Assembly: GCF_003285545.1 (NCBI RefSeq)
Contig: NZ_QLNV01000001.1
Span: forward strand, 1 to 64,000
Length of the DNA stretch: 64,000 nt
Source: Sinomicrobium soli
GTDB lineage: Bacteria; Bacteroidota; Bacteroidia; Flavobacteriales; Flavobacteriaceae
Direction of reading: 5' to 3'
Part shown: piece after piece, positions 62,164-64,000 of the stretch
How the letters are laid out: each line of letters begins with the position of its first letter
How positions within the stretch are numbered: the stretch's first letter is position 1
Made by a program: the position numbers and the translations under genes
The notes under the pieces: model-generated
Database searches by the model: none
What the model saw: the letters and a program-made list of their open reading frames with translations, nothing else
Told to the model about the DNA's origin: nothing

Positions 62164-62604
62164 ATGTCTGAAGTAGAAAAATTTTTGACTGCCCGCGAAG
62201 AAGAAGAGATCGTAAAAGCCATACAGGAAGCAGAACGCAATACTTCGGGGGAGATTCGTGTACATATCGAAAGAACCTCGGGAAATTCCGAGCCCTACCA
62301 GAGGGCTATTGCCGTATTTCACGAATTGGGGATGGACCGGACCGAACTGGCCAACGGGGTTATCGTATATATCGCCGTAGAAGACAGGACATTCGCCATT
62401 TACGGGGGCAAAGGGATCAATGATGTGGTGCCTGATGATTTCTGGAACAGTACCAAAGAGGTCATGGCCTCCCGCTTTAAGGACGGACATTACAAACAGG
62501 GGCTCGTAGAAGGCATCCTGAAGGCCGGAAACCAGCTCAAACAACACTTCCCCTGGCAGGAAGACGATATCAATGAACTTCCGGATGAAATCTCAAAAGG
62601 ATAA
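62164..62604 (+). CDS. TPM domain-containing protein (short form)
   Basis: A 146-residue protein consisting of one TPM domain (TAREEEEIVKAIQEAERNTSGEIRVHIE; VIVYIAVEDRTFAIYGGKGIND). It has no signal peptide and no membrane helix, in contrast to the next gene. TPM domains occur in the photosystem II repair protein TLP18.3 and in YgcG; the biochemical role in bacteria is open. It lies 35 bases after lemA. Confidence 0.9.
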   Translation: MSEVEKFLTAREEEEIVKAIQEAERNTSGEIRVHIERTSGNSEPYQRAIAVFHELGMDRTELANGVIVYIAVEDRTFAIYGGKGINDVVPDDFWNSTKEVMASRFKDGHYKQGLVEGILKAGNQLKQHFPWQEDDINELPDEISKG

Positions 62605-62637
62605 CCCCTGACAATAATACAAATTGCACGACAGCCC

Positions 62638-63426
62638 ATGGCATTTCACAGGTTCCTCACTCTTTTTTCTTTTTTACTGATCACCGGATTTTCCGCATCT
62701 GTACAGGCGCAGTACCAGATCCCGGACGTTCCGGAAGTACAGACCAGCGTATACGATTACAGCAACCTTTTTTCACCTGTCCAGAAGAAGGCACTGGAAG
62801 AGAAGCTCGTCAGGTATTCCGACAGTACTTCCACGCAGATCGTGGTGATCGCCATAGGATCTGCGAAAGGAGAAGACCTCAATTACCTCGGGGCCAACTG
62901 GCTGACGGAATGGGGCATAGGACAGAAAGGAAAAGATAATGGCATCCTGATCCTTCTGGCAGAAAAAGACCGCAGGGTAAGTATCCAGAACGGTTACGGC
63001 ATAGAACACCTGCTGACGGATGCATTGAGCAAGCGCATTATCGAACAGGTAATGAAGCCCTATTTTGTCAGGGAGGATTATTACGGCGGACTGGACAAGG
63101 GGACAGATGCCATTTTCGGGGTACTTACCGGGGCGTATGAAGGACAACGGAAAGACGGGCGGCAAAGCGTATCCCCCGGAAGTATACTTTTTATTATCAT
63201 CATGTTTATTGTTCTCGTGGTCATTCTCTCCAGGAGGGGCGGTGGCGGAAGAAACGGCACCGGGAGGTTCAGGGGGCCTGACCTGCTGGACATGATCATC
63301 CTGAGCAGCATGGGCCGGGGAGGCTTCGGAGGAGGCGGATCTTCAGGAGGTGGTTTCGGCGGAGGCTTCGGAGGGGGCTTCGGCGGCGGAATGGGAGGTG
63401 GCGGTGGTGCCAGCGGAAGCTGGTAA
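62638..63426 (+). CDS. TPM domain-containing membrane protein (YgcG-like)
   Basis: A 262-residue protein with a signal peptide (cleavage after VQA, near residue 24), a TPM domain (about 35-170, VYDYSNLFSPVQKKALEEKL; VVIAIGSAKGEDLNYLGANWLTEWGIGQKGKDNGILILLA), a membrane helix (about 181-198), and a C-terminal tail of Gly-Gly-Phe/Ser repeats ending GGGGGASGSW. This is the YgcG plan. It lies 33 bases after the short TPM gene and ends the LemA-TPM-TPM set. Confidence 0.92.
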   Translation: MAFHRFLTLFSFLLITGFSASVQAQYQIPDVPEVQTSVYDYSNLFSPVQKKALEEKLVRYSDSTSTQIVVIAIGSAKGEDLNYLGANWLTEWGIGQKGKDNGILILLAEKDRRVSIQNGYGIEHLLTDALSKRIIEQVMKPYFVREDYYGGLDKGTDAIFGVLTGAYEGQRKDGRQSVSPGSILFIIIMFIVLVVILSRRGGGGRNGTGRFRGPDLLDMIILSSMGRGGFGGGGSSGGGFGGGFGGGFGGGMGGGGGASGSW

Positions 63427-63477
63427 ACGCCTTTATCCTGCCATTGGTCGAACAAAGACAAACACATGCTTCTTCCC

Positions 63478-63507
63478 TTGATATAGCCCCCTTTATTATT
63501 ATCTTTG
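63478..63507 (+). promoter_or_regulatory. Promoter of the CpsB-type phosphatase gene
   Basis: TTG at 63478-63480 and TATCTTTG at 63500-63507, 19 bases apart, match the Bacteroidetes promoter exactly. Transcription would start near 63514, about 20 bases before the TTG start codon at 63535. Confidence 0.65.
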
Positions 63508-63534
63508 CATAATGTAACACTTAATGCCTGCGCT

Positions 63535-64000
63535 TTGCTAATTTTTACCCGAAAAAAAACGGTTTACCTTAAAGATCTGTTTGAAGAGGATCATGTGGAT
63601 ATGCATTCGCATCTCTTACCCGGAATTGACGACGGGGCCAAAACCACCGAAGACACCGTGAAACTTATCGATGGTTTTAAAGAACTCGGTATCCGGCACA
63701 TCATTACCACCCCTCATATCATACAGGGGGTATGGCCCAATACCTCCGGTATCATCAGAGAGAAGGAACAGGAAATCCGTCCTCATGCCGAAAGACAGGT
63801 ATCTTCTTTCAGGGCCGCAGCAGAATATCTTATGGATGAATCGTTCAGGGAGCTGGTCCGGGAAAGGGACATCCTTTGCCTTAAAGACAAATATGTATTG
63901 GTGGAGATGTCGTATATCAGTCCGCCCATATCCCTTTTCGACATTCTTTTCGACCTGCAGGTAGCGGGATACACCCCGGTACTGGCCCATCCGGAACGCT
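63535..64000 (+). CDS. CpsB/YwqE-type tyrosine-protein phosphatase (partial, right edge)
   Basis: The start of a PHP-domain phosphatase that runs off the window. After TTG 63535 it reads MLIFTRKKTVYLKDLFEEDH, then VDMHSHLLPGIDDGA (two metal-binding His and the Asp pair), TTPHI, and LAHPER at the edge. CpsB-type enzymes remove phosphate from bacterial tyrosine kinases that control capsule and exopolysaccharide export. No ATG lies before the conserved part except within it (63601), so a TTG start, as in the family layout, is preferred. About two thirds of the usual 240 residues are present. Confidence 0.85.
   Translation, partial: MLIFTRKKTVYLKDLFEEDHVDMHSHLLPGIDDGAKTTEDTVKLIDGFKELGIRHIITTPHIIQGVWPNTSGIIREKEQEIRPHAERQVSSFRAAAEYLMDESFRELVRERDILCLKDKYVLVEMSYISPPISLFDILFDLQVAGYTPVLAHPER

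Noticed and set aside
1-64000. Prophage, integrative element, restriction-modification or CRISPR-Cas genes
   Set aside because: No integrase, capsid, nuclease, methylase or Cas gene was seen; the only defence-like locus is the small toxin-antitoxin pair.

Overview
The window is chromosomal DNA from a member of the phylum Bacteroidetes, almost certainly the family Flavobacteriaceae. The evidence is the gene content: gldB and gldC (gliding motility proteins of this group), a FtsZ ending in the flavobacterial tail NNSFLHDNVD, a Bacteroidetes-type TssD (Hcp), GSCFA, DUF4403 and DUF2683 proteins, and many promoters of the Bacteroidetes type (TTG, about 19-23 bases, TAnnTTTG). No prophage, CRISPR array or complete insertion sequence was seen.

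Region 1 (1-16.9 kb, minus strand) is a tRNA-Arg(UCG) gene with its terminator, a YqeY-like gene, and a complete division and cell wall (dcw) cluster. Read in transcription order the cluster is mraZ, rsmH, ftsL-like, ftsI (PASTA-type), murE, mraY, murD, ftsW, murG, murC, ftsQ, ftsA, ftsZ. Three 10-bp MraZ boxes lie on the mraZ promoter, and a hairpin follows ftsZ. murF, ddl and murB are not in the cluster.

Region 2 (17-27.5 kb) holds an alpha/beta hydrolase and engB (plus strand), gldC-gldB (minus), nadE, a LuxR-type response regulator whose phosphoacceptor Asp is Glu, and dnaG (minus), whose zinc ligands are all replaced. It ends with a three-gene unit (ECF sigma factor, candidate anti-sigma factor, outer-membrane barrel) and a polyprenyl diphosphate synthase. 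The sigma gene has a clear ECF-type promoter directly in front of it.

Region 3 (27.5-40.8 kb) carries a DUF4403 lipoprotein, a 1009-residue TPR protein paired with a plug-less TonB-receptor-like barrel, ftsE without ftsX, an orphan TssD, fabD, a gamma carbonic anhydrase, an Nfu-type Fe-S protein with a duplicated N domain, a phosphate transporter fused to a PhoU-like domain, and dodecin with a strong terminator. A 55-bp intergenic repeat family occurs at both 36.15 and 38.0 kb.

Region 4 (40.9-57.3 kb) has a DUF255 thioredoxin-like protein, tsaB, a five-gene MacAB/TolC-type efflux operon, an M20 peptidase, a LolC/E-like permease divergent from a NamZ-type (DUF1343) lipoprotein, a DUF2683/YoeB toxin-antitoxin pair whose toxin is broken by a 5-bp tandem duplication, asnB and a GSCFA protein.

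Region 5 (57.3-64 kb) has alaS (minus), then on the plus strand an M23 peptidase, a MerR regulator, a LemA-TPM-TPM gene set, and the start of a CpsB-type tyrosine phosphatase that runs off the right edge.

Most of the window is envelope biology: peptidoglycan synthesis and division, gliding, outer-membrane proteins, lipoprotein and drug export. Nothing here is clearly a wholly new system. The strongest leads are the TPR/plug-less barrel pair, the altered receiver and primase domains, the self-controlled ECF unit, and the broken toxin.
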